From Hevea brasiliensis (lineage: Eukaryota > Streptophyta > Magnoliopsida > Malpighiales > Euphorbiaceae): a DNA stretch of 64,000 nt. The notes beneath the pieces were generated by a model. It did no database searches, was not told the DNA's origin, and was given only the letters and a program-made list of their open reading frames with translations. The stretch is taken from contig NC_079496.1 in assembly GCF_030052815.1 (NCBI RefSeq), positions 37,039,593-37,103,592 on the forward strand. Direction: 5' to 3'. Shown piece after piece: positions 24,257-36,874 of the stretch (position 1 is the first letter of the stretch; every line of letters starts with the position of its first letter). A program made the translations under genes and the position numbers.

Positions 24257-24668
24257 TTTGATATTTTGTATTTTGTAAACTTTTGTAATGTATATTATAA
24301 ACTCATGTAATTATGCTTTTGATGTAATTATCTATGAACCATGTTCAGTAATAAATTTCAGCATTTCTTATTGAGTTGAGTATGACATGAAATGAATTGA
24401 ATTTTGAGATATTGAAGCCATTTGAGAAATTGTTGAAAATATGTTGGTGGCTGACTGAGATTGAAATTATGATTATATTGGAATTATTTTTAACAGATTC
24501 AGAAGAACTATTTTTCCAATTTATAGCCAGCACTCTGCCGAATTTTCTATAAAATTTGCAAAAAATTCATATCAATAAAAAATTGTAATGGAAATATGAA
24601 TTGGTGCTTCGGCACATTGTGTGGCATATCTTGCTCGGCTACACTGTAGACGGGTAAGGGGTGTCACA
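24257..24668 (+). repeat. 3' LTR of element I, last segment
   Basis: After the second TTTGA it continues collinear with about 4073-4512 and ends GGGTGTCACA at 24668; TTAAC of the host LTR follows. Confidence 0.88.
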
Positions 24669-24872
24669 TTAACGATAATTTACAAGTTTATGTACAATCT
24701 CAAAATTTAATTATAATCCAAAATGAAATACATCATGTGTTTATGTACAATGAACAAAAAGACAAAATCTAGACATACATGGGCCCTACCAATAAAATTA
24801 CAACTGTCGAGGTGACTAGTAGACACTGGTAAATCTGATCGGCCTCTGTATGAGCACTACTGCTACAACTGC
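24669..24872 (-). repeat. Family-C gypsy LTR, copy 1, second part
   Basis: Resumes the LTR broken at 1413. It matches 29733-29910 in order, sharing CATACATGGGCCCTACCA and the block that follows. It is cut again at 24873 by a family-B LTR; the remainder is not in the window. Confidence 0.75.
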
Positions 24873-25856
24873 TGTCACACCCTATCCCTTTGAAGGCATA
24901 ACATGATTCCGTAGTACACTTAATGAATTACCGTACTTCGCCTGCCAATAACTCATTAAATATACTACAAGAGATTTTAAAACAATTTTCATTCATTTTG
25001 AAAGTGGTGGGTAAATTGTTTTCACAAATATTAAAAACCTTTATTTGACACTAAGTCATAAATCAAATTTTTTGGATATTTAAAATCTCCGTAATTTTTA
25101 TAAAAATTTCAGCAGAGTGCCATCTGTATTTTGAGAAAATAGTTCTTCAAAACCTGAAAAGAAAACACTCCCAATATAATTTATAAACCACAACTCCATT
25201 ATTCAATTTCATTTTATAAATCAGCACAAGCAACCTAATACACAGTTTAAATTAAATCAAATATTGAAACATCTCATTAAGGTAACAAATTTAATATTTA
25301 AATTCATGGGAGTATTAAAAATTTAATAATACAAAACTTTATAAGTTCATAAAATCTCAAGATAATATTACCATAATTTGTATTTGATTACATTCCAAAA
25401 TATATTATAAAAGAGTTGATACAACTGCTCGAATGAAATTACATACATATAATTACAGAATTATGTCAAAATCTAATGTACAAGGGTATACTTATGATAT
25501 ACCCAAAGATAGTCTCACTGTGTCTTCAATTAGTCTCACTCAACTGCTCTATATTTTCTTTCACCTGCAACAACATACAAAGCTATCACTGAGTGGTGAA
25601 CTCAATGGTACACAAACTAATAATTTAAAAGGCTGAAAATAAAATATTTGCTGATAAATCATAATTCAAACATTTCACACTCATATTTCACAATTTTCAA
25701 ATCACATTTATAATACAATTTTGTCAAATAATATAATAAACACAGTGTTGCCAATCCATACACATCTTAGGTCATGACACAAAATTTTCGATCGCAGTGT
25801 TGTACACCATGACAAGACAGACTCACCTCGCAAATCGAAATCAATAAGGGAGGTGG
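24873..25856 (-). repeat. Family-B gypsy LTR, copy 2, partial
   Basis: Starts TGTCACACCC and is collinear with 20476 to about 21590 of the solo LTR-B, diverged by many small indels. It is interrupted at 25857 by TGATAAGTGC, the start of the Athila-type LTR. The rest presumably lies beyond 64000. Confidence 0.78.
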
Positions 25857-27551
25857 TGATAAGTGCATAATTTATTAATTTTACTCCCATCACATTTAGT
25901 GTTTCTAGTATGTTTTATGCATAATTCAGTTAACTAAAGTATATTTATCATTTAGGCATATTTTTAAATAGTTGTTGGAATAATTGTGTTAAATGGAGAA
26001 ATTTTCAGCATTTGACCTTTATTACATTTTTCAGGTGTTTCTAAAGTTGTGGGTCTCCAAATTAATTGCTGTTTAATCCATTGAAAAGCTAAGATAGAGC
26101 ACTTCAAATGATAAAGAGGGACCAAAGCCCAAATCAGTCTCCAAGGTTGACAAAATGAGCTATGGATTTATTTCAAAAGCCCACACTTAATTGTCACGAC
26201 TAGTTTCAGTATTTATTTTGTATCTGTAGTTCTAGAGGTCCAAATGAAGTAAGCCCAAGCCCAATTGAACCATAAGAGATACCTCTACAACTTCTATGAG
26301 GGGCTGGAAGCAAGATAAGGCCATTTTAATTGTCAAAAATGGCAATGAAGTCATCACTATGGGCTGGACCGTCTATCTGAACCAGTTCTAGTTTTTGGGC
26401 CATAACTTGGGCTATAGACCTCTAATTTAGGCAAATGAATACCTGTTGGAAGGCTAAGAAATAGGGCTACAACTTTCTTGAAGAATGTAGAGACAGATTC
26501 GGAAAGGAAATCATTAAAAATCGGCCTTGATTTTAGAGACGTGAATGCAGGCTGAAAATCTGTCTTTTGAATTTCAAAACTTTTCTTAGTTTGGTTCCTA
26601 TCTTTGGGATTAGATTTTTTTATTATAAATGCGTCTTTGGGCAGCAACTAAAACACATCCAATTTAGACCTTCGTTCTCCATTCTCTTTTTAGATTTCTT
26701 CTTTATTTTTCTTTATTTTTCTATAAGCCATGAACATGAGTGGCTAAGTTTTTAATTCAGTTCAAGGGATTTTAGTTCTTATGCGTGATTTGTGAGACAA
26801 GGTTATTAATTTAATTTATGTCTTTTTAAGTATCTATTATTTTCTAATTTCATTATCTTTGATCTATTGAATGATTTGCTAAAAAGGCCTATTAGTTAAT
26901 TGTTTGATGTGATCAATTGCTAATTCATCTTCATAATCCGTAATTGTTGTGTAAGATTGAACGGGACTAGCAATTAGTTTTATTGATTATGATCCAAGTT
27001 TTTGATAATAACCTGGGAAATAATAGGGTGAATTAAATGATTTATGCTTTATAAATTATTGTTCAGCTTAATTACTTCCTATTCTTAAAGCAGTTATTAA
27101 TTTGATGAGGATTGCTTAATACCAATTTAGTTAATAATTAGAGTCAATAAGAGTGCTGGACTCGAATTGATGAGTATAAGGAAGTCAGAGGTTTACCTCG
27201 CTGTTTGGTAAATCTACGTTAAGTATTCTATAAGATATAATTGTATTTCTTTTGTCTATAATTGAATCAATTCATTGGAATGTGAATTACCTTGGACTGA
27301 AGTTTATTTAATTTGAGAGTTTCATATGTAATTTTAGTTCTTAATTTTTGATTTCTGATTTCTTCTTTGGACTGCGAGTTACCCCACCCCCCCCCCCTTC
27401 AAAACTTTGTTTCTTTTTCCATTACACAAGTGCATGAAATTTTAGTAGTTCAGTTTTTAGGGTTCGACCTGGATTTACCACTTACTACATAAAATATTTT
27501 ACAACTGGAAATTTCAGTTAATTTAATTTTTAGTGGAATCGACAACCATCA
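25857..27551 (+). repeat. 5' LTR of the Athila/Tat-type element (1695 bp)
   Basis: Starts TGATAAGTGC and ends ACCATCA, followed at a few bases by the primer site. It contains a C-rich homopolymer run at about 27383-27397. End positions were inferred from TG...CA rules and the primer site; the other LTR is not available for confirmation. Confidence 0.75.
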
Positions 27552-27558
27552 AGAATTT

Positions 27559-27578
27559 TAGCACCGTTGCCAGGAACT
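27559..27578 (+). other. Decayed primer-binding site, tRNA-Asp type
   Basis: TAGCACCGTTGCCAGGAACT. The usual Athila/Tat site is TGGCGCCGTTGCCGGGGA; the differences are mostly G to A, as expected from cytosine deamination on the other strand. Confidence 0.75.
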
Positions 27579-27829
27579 GAAGTTTATTGGAATTCGTGTT
27601 TTTGGCTATTATTAATTTTGTTTGTGAGTTATTGCTGTTTTCAGGTTTTCAAAAAAAAAATTATGGTGTTACTATTCATTAAGATTTTCTGTAGAATTAG
27701 CAGGGTGGCCCATACCTATTTTGAAGAAAATGACGTTCTGATCAAGAGGATTCATGGCCCCACCCTCTTGAGGCCAAATTCCATTGTTTTCTAAGGTTTT
27801 TCTATTTTTACTTTGAATTTTTTTTGTTT

Positions 27830-29119
27830 ATGACAAGAACTTCTCAATCTGGTGAGTTGATCTTTGATCCAAAAGTAGAAAAAGCAGCTAAACAGTTGAG
27901 AAAATTGGCTAAGCAAGCTAAGCAGATTCCGAGTACATCTAAAGGAGTCCAATCTCCAAGGGAGTTAAGTTCGGATTTGAATTTGGATTCAAATTCTGAA
28001 AATGAAACCTTGGCTGCTAGAACCTTGAAAGAGTTGGCTGCTTCTGATCTAAACCAACAGCCTTTGTGTATTCAGTACCCTGCTTTAAATGTTGCTTTTG
28101 AGTTGAAATCTGGACTAATCCATTTATTGCCTAAGTTTCATGATCTTGCAAGTGAGGATCCACATAAGCATTTAAAATAATTTCATGTTGTGTGTTCCAG
28201 CATGAAACCTCAAGGAGTTTCAGAGGATCAAATGAAGCTTCGAGCTTTCCCTTTCTCACTGGAAGGCGCAGCTAAGGATTGGTTGTATTCCCTTCCTTCC
28301 GAATCTGTCAACTCATGGAATGGGATGAATCAGATATTTTTGGAGAAGTATTTTCCTGCTTCCCGTGTTGCCAACATAAGAAAAGAAATTTGTGGCATCC
28401 GGCAGTACAATAGAGAGAGTTTGTATGAGTATTGGGAACGATTTAAGCAATTGTGTGCAACCTATCCCCATCATCAAATCAGTGAGCAGCTGTTGATTCA
28501 GTATTTCTATGAGGGATTTCTACCAATGGACCACAATATGATAGATGCTGCCAGTGGAGGGGCTTTGGTTGATAAGACACCAGAAGAAGTAAGGAGGCTG
28601 ATTGCTAACATGGCAGCAAACTCTCAGTAGTTTGGAATGAGAATGGATCACGCACCTAAGAAGGTTAATGAGGTAAGTACATCTAACCTTGAGAAACATA
28701 TTTTTTATTTAACTTCTTTGGTGAGGCAGTTAGCTGTAGGGAATATGCAAACTGTTAAGGTATGTAGGATTTGTTCAGGTTTGGGTCATGCTACTAACAT
28801 GTGTCCTGCGTTACAAGAGGATGAATCAATGCAACATGCTAATGCAGTAGGAAATTATGGATAGCCACAACATAGGTATGATCCCTTTTCAAATACTTAT
28901 AATCCAGGATGGCGAGATCATCCCAATTTGAGTTATGGGAATCAACATTTGCAAAACCGATACCAACAGCAGAGACAAGTGAATCAATTACCTCCGCCTC
29001 CCTCAAATCAAGGTATGTCACTTGATGAAATTATTAAGGCCTTGGCTAATAATGCGCAACAGTTTTAGTAGGAAATCAGAAATAGCATTCAAAACATAAA
29101 GAGGTAGATTGGTCAATTA
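27830..29119 (+). pseudogene. gag of the Athila/Tat-type element
   Basis: Starts at ATG 27830 (MTRTSQSGE). A lysine-rich coiled stretch (KAAKQLRKLAKQAKQ) is followed by PALNVAFELKSGLIHLLPKF. TAA at 28178-28180 replaces the expected Glu before FHVV. The Retrotrans_gag core follows (LRAFPFSLEGAAKDWLYSLP at about 28228-28290, then FLEKYFPASR). TAG at 28628-28630 replaces Gln. A perfect CX2C-X4-H-X4-C zinc knuckle (CRICSGLGHATNMC) lies at about 28761-28804. TAG at 28862-28864 precedes YDPFSNTYNPGWRDHPN. More stops follow near 29066 and 29105, and homology ends at IGQL, where the TRIM begins. Gag would form the particle. Non-functional. Confidence 0.88.
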
Positions 29120-29387
29120 GGCCCACTAGTGGACAATATCACTAGTGGGCTGGGCCGTTACATTTGTGGTATCAGAGCCGCTCCGTGTGCAACCTTGAGC
29201 AATGGAGGGGCAAACCTCAACGAGGACACTGAGTCCCATAAGGGGGGTGGATTGTAACACCCTAAGCAAATCCCACATTGGCAAAACACGGCAGAGATGC
29301 TGGGTTTATAAGTTGGTGGTTCATAACCCCTAGTGACGCGTTTTAAAACCGTGAGGGCTTCGGCCTAGAGTGGACAATAACACTAAA
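29120..29387 (+). mobile_element. TRIM (miniature LTR retrotransposon), truncated both sides
   Basis: The last ~43 bases of a 5' LTR (to 29162) are followed by primer site TGGTATCAGAGC (29167-29178). The internal region is only 90 bp (29163-29252) and ends in the purine tract AAGGGGGGTGGAT. The 3' LTR starts TGTAACACCC at 29253 and is cut at 29388. The repeated phrase GTGGACAATA occurs in both LTR pieces (29130 and 29370). No coding capacity: it would depend on proteins of other elements. It is inserted in the Athila gag. Confidence 0.82.
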
Positions 29388-30398
29388 TGTGATGCCTCTT
29401 ACCCGTCTACTATATAGCCGAGCAAGAAGTGCCACATTCGGTGCCGAAGCACCCTATCTTGTTTTATCATATCTATTGTAAACTTTTAATGTCATTTAAA
29501 ACATGTATTCAATGTGCAATTTTTTTTTTTTATCTTATTTCTGTGGAGACCCGGACAGAGCCTCCCCTGTTTTATTAGCATCTGTCGGGTTCCACTATCA
29601 CCTGTTAATATATTCATAGTCATCTCACATATTTTCATATCATATTCTCTTTTATCATATCAGTCATAACTATTTATGAGATCTCAAAATGAAGTGTCAT
29701 CTATTGCATTCATATAGAAATTCATAGATAATAAATTATAAGTTTTCATTTCAAGTCCAAAATGAAATACATCATAAACTAGTAATTACATCATGACTAA
29801 ACATAATGAACCAAAATACTAGTCTATACATGGGCCCTACCAAAATACAAAAGACCGGTGAGGTGACTCTGGACAATGGCATATCTGATCAGAGCTCATC
29901 GGTGAACTCGTGGTGCTTTGCTTTGGTGATCTCGATACCTACGCGATGGAAAACCAACGCGCTAAGCATAACACTTAGTGGTGCATAATTTATAATAACA
30001 ATAATTTAATAATTTGAAATAATATATGCAACTCATAATTTCTTGATCTTTTATATTTTTATTGCTCTTTAGAAACAATTAACATTATCGGGATCTTTTA
30101 TGATTACTTATTGTATTTTAAGTCTTAATTAATTTTTATCAGTGCCCAAGAAACCTATAACAAATTTATGAAGGCTGGATGCATGGGTGTATACTGGTTA
30201 GACAGCCATATGTCTATCCAGAATACGTCTGTCAGGCATGAGGCCAGCTATCGGGCACTAGACCCGCTGTCAGGCTTGTAAAGCCAAAAAAAAACTAGGC
30301 ACAATGGCCAGTAAGTAGGCATATAGCCTGTAGAACAATCATACCAGACATATATTGTCAGTTCATGATTTTCTTGGTAGGCATTACTGCTATTTGTA
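29388..30398 (-). repeat. Family-C gypsy LTR, copy 2, first part
   Basis: Starts TGTGATGCCTCTTACCCG and matches 1069-1413 and 24669-24872 in order. It contains the block with GCGCTAAGC shared by several LTR families here. It is interrupted at 30399 by copia 2, with duplication TTGTA (30394-30398) against CTGTA (49922-49926). Confidence 0.82.
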
Positions 30399-31976
30399 TG
30401 AAGGAACGAAAGCGTGAAAACAGAAGTTTATACCATTGAATTCAAAAATTTTCACCTAGGGTCACATGCATCATGCAAGATTTATTTTTATCTATTTGAT
30501 TTCAATGATAAACAACATATTAAAACTCTTTTAATATGTTTTTGGATCTGTATTTGCCATTTAAGATTTTAAAATTAATCAGATTAGTTTTAGAACCCTA
30601 GATTAAATCAAGAATGATTACACTAGCCTCTTGATGCACTATAGCGTGTCTACACCTTTGAGATTCATCTTCAGGACAACAAATGTTGTCCCTCTAGCTT
30701 GTCCACACCAAGAACACCTATGGCAGCCCTTGAACAGCTTCTCAAGCTTTTTCTATTAATTAGAAATTCAAGTTCTGCCTTTTAAGAGAATAGAGATGTA
30801 AACATGGCACTAGAAACAATTTCTAGTGTTCTTAATTCAAAAGATTGATGGCTAATCTCTTTGAATTGGTGAGAGATGAAGAAGAATAGAAGAAAAGCCT
30901 CAAAGTGGCGTGACAAAGGAGAGGAGTGCTGCTGGTTATTTTTTCTTTTCATAACCACACTTAAATAGCTAGGTTAACACATTAAACCCTTGCCACATGT
31001 CACCCTTTGATTAGCTCTAGGTTTAAGTGACCCAATCACATTGTGCCAAGTATCAAACCTATATTTAATCTTGATTTTAATCATCTTACATGATTAAAAA
31101 ACATTTGGCAAGCTTATGTGTAATCTCATGTGTCACCATCTCATGGTGCCACGTGTCACATTGTGAAATGACCAAAATGCCCCTGTGTCTTAATTTTGAG
31201 TTCTCAACCCAAAATAATTATTTTTCTTCTTCTAATCAATTTATATCAAATATAAATTAATTAATTAATCTCTATTAATTAATTTCTCATTAATTAAATT
31301 CATATTTAAACACTTTAAATATAAATTTAACTTATACTATACATCCAATAATCTAGATTTGGTTTCAAGTCATGCTAGGGACTTTGCAATTTAATTGCAA
31401 ACCAAACCTATTTAATTAATCAATTAAACTCTTTAATTAATTAATTAAATCATATTTAAATAGGTGATAACTTGTGTATGTGTGTGACTTACTAGGCTCA
31501 TTACTAATTGGCAATGAGACATGATATCAAGTCTTAATATCATCAGAACTCTTTCTTACCATAAATGATTTCTCTAAATCATTTTATGAACCTCATAGAC
31601 CATGGTTAACACCTAGCATAGCATGCCATGGCCACCCAATTAGTAATAAGGTTTACCTTAAATGAACCTATAATCATATGTTACCATGCACTAGAATCTC
31701 TCTGTTACAAAATCCCAACTCAAGGTGGAGTCATGGTTTATGTCAAACTCCATTTGCTATGAATATTATGTTCTCTTTTAATCCCAGTTCTTGATTAAAA
31801 AGATTTTCTCATCAGAAACTCTTTTCTGAATAAATCTATCTGTCCTGGCCAGGAACTTGAAACATCAAGAACAATTAAATGAATAGGATTTTATCTCTAT
31901 TTACTTAGAGGAACAGATTCCATTTTGATCAACACCTACCTCCATATATAACTAGTAGGAGCCAACACATGCCCAT
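30399..31976 (-). repeat. 3' LTR of copia 2, first segment
   Basis: Plus-strand start TGAAGGAACG (30399), collinear with 47815 to about 49393. It is cut at 31977 by copia 1, whose left duplication is CCCAT (31972-31976). No gene. Confidence 0.92.
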
Positions 31977-34073
31977 TGAAGGAACGGAAGCGTGAAAAAC
32001 ATAAGATTATACCATTGAATTCAAAAATTTTCACCTAGGGTCACATGCACCATGCAAGATTTATTTTTATCTATTTGATTTCAATGATAAACAACATATT
32101 AAAACTCTTTTAATATGTTTTTTGGATCTGTATTTGCCATTTGAGATTTTAAAATTAATCAGATTAATTTTAGAACCCTAGATTAAATCAAGAACGATTA
32201 CACTAACCTCTTGATGTGCTGCAGCGTGTCTGCGCCTTTGAGATTCGTCTTCAGGACACCAGATGTTGTCCCTCTAGCTTGTCCACACCAAGAACACCTA
32301 TGGCAGCCCTTGAACAGCTTCTAAAGCCTTTTCTATTAATTAGAAATTCAAGTTCTGCCTTTTAAGAGATTAGAGATGTAAACAGGACACTAGAAACAAT
32401 TTCTAGTGTTCTTAATTCAAGAGATTGATGGCTAATCTCTTTGAATTGATGAGAGATGAAGAGAAATAGCTGGAGAGGCTCAAAGTGGCGTGACATATGA
32501 GAGGAGAGGCTGCTGGTTATGTTTTCTTTTCATAACCACACTTAAATAGCTAGGTTAACACATTAAACCCTAGCCACATGTCACCTTTTGATTAGCTCTA
32601 GGTTTAAGTGACCCAATCACATTGTGCCAAGTGTCAAACCTATATTTAATCTTGATTTTAATCATCTTACATGATTAAAAAAATATTTGGCAAGCTTATG
32701 TGTTATGCCATGTGTCACCATCTCATGGTGCCACGTGTCCTGTAATGAAATGACCAAAATGCCCTGTGTCTTAATTTTGAGTTCTTAACCCAAAATAATT
32801 ATTTTCTTCTTCTAATTAATTTATATCAAATATAAATTAATTAATTAATCTCTATTAATTAATTTCTCATCAATTAAATTCATATTTAAACACTTTAAAT
32901 ATAAATTTAATTTATACTACACATCCAATAATCTAGATTTGGTTTCAAGTCATGCTAGGGACTTTGCAATTTAATTGCAAACCAAATCTATTTAATTAAT
33001 CAATTAAACTCTTTAATTAATTAATTAAATCATATTTAATTAGGTGATAACTTGTGTATGTGTGTGACTTACTAGGCTCATCACTAATTGGCTATGAGAC
33101 ATGATATCAACTCTTAATATCATCGAACTCTTTCTTACCATAAATGATTTCTCTAAATCATTTTATGAACCTCATAGACCATGGTTAACACCTAGCATAG
33201 CATGCCATGGCCACCCAATTAGTAATAAGATTTACCTTAAATGAACCTATAATCATATGTTACCATGCACTAGAATCTCTCTCATTACAAAATCCCAACT
33301 CAATTTGAGTCATGGTTTATGTCAAACTCCATTTGCTATGAATATTATGTTCTCTTTTAATTCCAGTTCTTGATTAAAAGATTTTTCTCATCGAAACTCT
33401 TTTACGAATAAATCTATCTGTCTGGCAGAACTTGAAACATCAAGAACAATTAAATGAACATAGGATTTTATCTCTATTTACTTAGAGGCAGATTCCATCT
33501 TGATCAACACCTACCTCCATATATAACTAGCAGGAGCCAACACATGCCCATATACCCATACATAGTACAAGTATGAAAGCGATATCAAACTCAAACTACC
33601 TATATACAAGATAATGTGCTATCTCAGTCTAAAGATTATATGCATCGATATGATTTATGACAAAACATTGACAAGAGTAAACTCCATGTGCTTGTCATAA
33701 GTGTCACCGTTCGACCTACTTATCATTTATAAGTGCCTATCATGTTTGTTATATGGCATGAGACTCACCATTCCATCTTATTTATATCTCATATAAATAA
33801 CTTGGGAACAAACATGAATACAATCTTTACGGATAAGTCATGTCCTTATTATGAAGTATCCTCGATTGTGAACCTATTTATGATACTTTGTGCTAGAAAT
33901 ATTGTCACTCATATTCTTAACAACTTAAGAATAATATTTCTAACAAAATATCAATGGACCTTTTCTATTACACATAAATATATTATATAAACAGAAAAGT
34001 GGAAATGCCTTTTATTAATAAAATATATACAAGATACATACTAAATGATATGCTCTAGGGCATACTACTAACA
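31977..34073 (-). repeat. 3' LTR of copia 1 (2097 bp)
   Basis: Plus-strand limits TGAAGGAACGG and GGGCATACTACTAACA. The left ~1.1 kb is nearly identical to the 5' LTR at 39403; from about 33120 on, small differences cluster at CAG/CTG sites (for example CATCAGAA to CATCGAA). An 85-codon plus-strand frame recurs in LTR copies (33733, 41168, 41698) only because the LTRs are similar. Confidence 0.93.
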
Positions 34074-34087
34074 ATCTCCCACTAGCA
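34074..34087 (-). other. Polypurine tract of copia 1
   Basis: The minus strand reads GTGCTAGTGGGAGAT, next to the LTR start TGTTAGTAGT. The same tract follows the LTR of copia 2 at 42040. Confidence 0.75.
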
Positions 34088-36786
34088 CTAGAGCCATTCA
34101 TTACAATACCTTAGACCCATCTTCTCAAGATGTCAGTCTAACTGAGCTTGTGACAAAGGCTTAGTGAATGAATCATCTGGTTTTTCATCTGATTCTATTT
34201 TATGCATGTCTATATTGCCTTGCCCAACTATATCTCTTATAATGTGGTAGTGCCTTTCTATGTGTTTGGATTTTGGGTGAGACCTTGGTTCCTTAGCCTG
34301 TATGACTGCTCCATTGTTGTCACAGTGTAATGGAACTGCTGACTCAATGGAAGGAACTCGTAAGTTACATCACGAACTTCTTCATCCAAAGCGACTTCTT
34401 TTGCGACATCGATGCAGCAATATACTCGACCTCGATGAGTGGAATCTGCGATGCGTGCTCTGTTTGGAACTCTTCCAACTGACTGCACCTCCATTACAAA
34501 TGAACACATATCCAGAGGTAGACTTTCTATCATCGATATCTGATTGGAAATCAGAATCAGTATAACCGTCTAAATGCAAGTCTCCACCTCCATAAATCAA
34601 GAATAAATCCTTAGTTCTTCTCAAGTACTTAAGGATATTCTTGACTGCTATCCAGTGTTCTAAACCTGGATTGGATTGATACCTGCTAGTCAAACTAACA
34701 GCATATGCGATATCCGGCCTAGTACACAACATTGCATACATTAAACTTCCAATAGCCGAAGCATATGGAATCCTGGCCATCTTATCTCTTTCTTTAGGTA
34801 TCTTTGGAGACATCTCTTTAGAAAGGTGGATACCATATCTCACTGGTAACAATCCTCTCTTGGAATCAAGCATGTTAAACCTCTTTAATACCTTTTCCAA
34901 GTATAGACTTTGGGATAAACCAATTATTCTTTTCGCTCTATCTCTATAGATGCAAATCCCAAGAATATAGGTTGCCTCCCCTAAGTCTTTCATGGAGAAT
35001 GTATTTGACAACCATACCTTTATAGTCGTCAACATACCTGTATCATTACCCATCAACAGTATGTCATCCACATATAAGACAAGGAAAGTGATAGCACTGT
35101 CACTAACCTTCTTATATACACATGGCTCATCCTCATTTTTGATAAAACCAAAAGATTTAATGGCTTCATCAAAACGGATGTTCCAACTCCTCGAAGCTTG
35201 TTTCAACCCATAAATGGATCGCTTTAGCTTGCATACCTTGGAACCATCTTGGGATTCAAATCCCCTAGGTTGTTCCATGAAAATGTTTTCTTCAATGTAT
35301 CCATTAAGAAAATCTTTTTTGACATCCATCTGCCAAATCTCATAATCATAGTATGCAGCTATTGCTAATAAAATCCTAATTGATTTAAGCATGGCAACAG
35401 GCGAGAAAGTCTCCTCATAGTCTATTCCTTGCCTTTGGCGAAACCCTTTCGCTACTAGCCTTGCCTTATAGGTCTCTACCTTTCCATCAGAACCAATTTT
35501 TTTTCTTGAAAACCCATTTGTTCCCTATAGGTACAATACCTTTAGGTGGGTCAACAAGATCCAAAACTTGATTCTTATACATGGAATCAATCTCGGATTT
35601 CATAGCATCAATCCATTTTGAAGAGTCTATATCTGATATAGCTTCTTCATAGGTAAGTGGATCATCTCCATGATCTACTTCTTCATGAGTAGACAACTCT
35701 TGTTCTTCTTCATGAAGAAAACCATATCTCACTGGTGGGTGAGATACGTTGTTCTACGAGGAACAGTGTAGATGTTTCATTAATGGGTATAGGTTGACTA
35801 GATGGATCTATATCCATCTTATGCATTGGTTGGTCGAAATTCTCCAATTCTAACTCTATTTGCCTTCCTTTGCCTCCTTCTTGAACAAACTGTTGTTCAA
35901 GAAATGTGGCATCTCTACTTATCACAACCTTTTGTGAAGTAGGCAAATAAAATAATATCCAAAACTATCTTTTGGATATCCAACAAATCGACCTCTTTCT
36001 GATCTGGTCTCCAATTTATCAGTGTTCAGCTTTTTGATATAAGCTAGACAACCCCAAATCTTAACATGCTTAAGACTTGGTTTTCTTCCATGCCAAATCT
36101 CATAAGGTGTGGAAGAAAGCGATTTTGATGGAATCCTATTCGAATATACAAAGTGATTCTAATGCAAATCCCCAAAGGAGATTGGCATATTAGTATAGCT
36201 CATCATACTACGTACCATATCCAATAGTACGATTTCTCCTTCAGATACACCATTCAGCTGTGGCGTTCCTGGAGGAGTCAGCTGAGAAACAATGCCATAC
36301 TCTCTCAAGTATTCATCAAATTTAGTACTCAAATATTCACCTCCACGATCTGATCGAAGAGCTTTAATATTCTTTCCTGTTTGATTTTCTACTTCAGATT
36401 TAAATTCTTTGAACTTTTCAAAAGATTCATGTTTGTATTTCATCAAATACAAATACCCAAACCTTGATTTATCATCGATAAAGGTAATAAAATAATGAAA
36501 ACCCCTCTAGCCATTTCTTTAAATGGACCACATACATCACTATGTATTAGCTCCAAAATATTTTCACTCTTAGCCCTTGTCCAACAAAGGGTGATCTAGT
36601 CATTTTGCCTTGAAGGCAAGATTCACAAGTTGGAGTAGGCTCGAGCCCAATGAGGATAGAATCCCCATTTTCTCCAATTTTGCAATCCTATCTTACGCAA
36701 CATGACATAACCTTAAGTGCCAAATATATTTTGAACTTGAGTTGGTTTTCACGGCATTGCATTCATTTAGATTGCTATACTCGCCG
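34088..36786 (-). pseudogene. pol of copia 1: integrase, RT, RNase H (disrupted)
   Basis: Reading on the minus strand: integrase fragments (GGEYLSTKFDEYLREYG near 36330-36300; PPGTPQLNGVSE near 36240-36270), then frameshifts; RT in an open frame 35392-34382 with QMDVKKDFLNGY, KRSIYGLKQASRSW and the catalytic VLYVDDILL; RNase H with DGYTDSDFQSD and SGYVFICNGGAVSWKSSKQS; and the tail to a stop at 34088-34090. RNase H is garbled near 34380-34460. Compared with copia 2, most frame breaks coincide with CAG, CTG or CCTGG positions, so the true sequence may be more intact. Copia pol copies the RNA and integrates the DNA. Clade Angela/Tork is inferred from RT/RNase H motifs. Confidence 0.85.
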
Positions 36787-36874
36787 TGGAAACACTTTCT
36801 TCGGGCAATGGAAACACTTTCTGTTGGCAATGGAAACACTTTCTGTTGGCGGTGGAAACACTTTCCTTTGCCTT
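36787..36874 (-). repeat. 22-bp tandem repeat, four units, replacing ~0.5 kb
   Basis: The unit start TGGAAACACTTTC occurs at 36787, 36809, 36831 and 36853, exactly 22 bp apart; the first three units are nearly identical. Copia 2 has about 500 bp here (44755-45260), encoding the zinc knuckle, protease and start of integrase. This looks like deletion with repeated filler DNA. An assembly fault is possible. Confidence 0.8.

Larger units (their letters stand above)
1414..24668 (+). mobile_element. Element I: Tekay/Del-type Ty3/gypsy retrotransposon, internally deleted, hosting two insertions
   Basis: Order on the plus strand: 5' LTR 1414-4512, primer site 4518-4529, gag and pol remnants 4641-7992, polypurine tract, then a 3' LTR broken into 8004-8420, 18672-20475 and 24257-24668. 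The 3' LTR was entered by element II (minus) and by a family-B LTR (minus, now solo). Flanking five-base duplication TAAAC/TTAAC. The internal region is only about 3.5 kb because gag zinc finger, protease and the first half of RT are missing, so this copy could move only with help from relatives. Family call rests on the C-terminal chromodomain and integrase type. Confidence 0.9.

Noticed and set aside
27376..27400. C-run in the Athila LTR as a quadruplex/i-motif
   Set aside because: A homopolymer of about 13 C without spaced tracts; length is unreliable in long-read assemblies.
29253..29387. Cassandra-type TRIM carrying a 5S rRNA promoter
   Set aside because: The LTR start resembles such elements, but I see no 5S-like internal promoter sequence in it.
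33733..33990. 85-codon plus-strand frame, repeated at 41168, 41698 and in part at 49649
   Set aside because: It lies antisense in copies of the copia LTR and is conserved only because the LTRs are near-identical. No domain, no start context.
34302..34565. Plus-strand frames opposite copia and gypsy pol (e.g. 34302, 36786, 13722, 59661)
   Set aside because: Shadows of the minus-strand pol genes; the minus-strand proteins carry RT, RNase H and integrase motifs.
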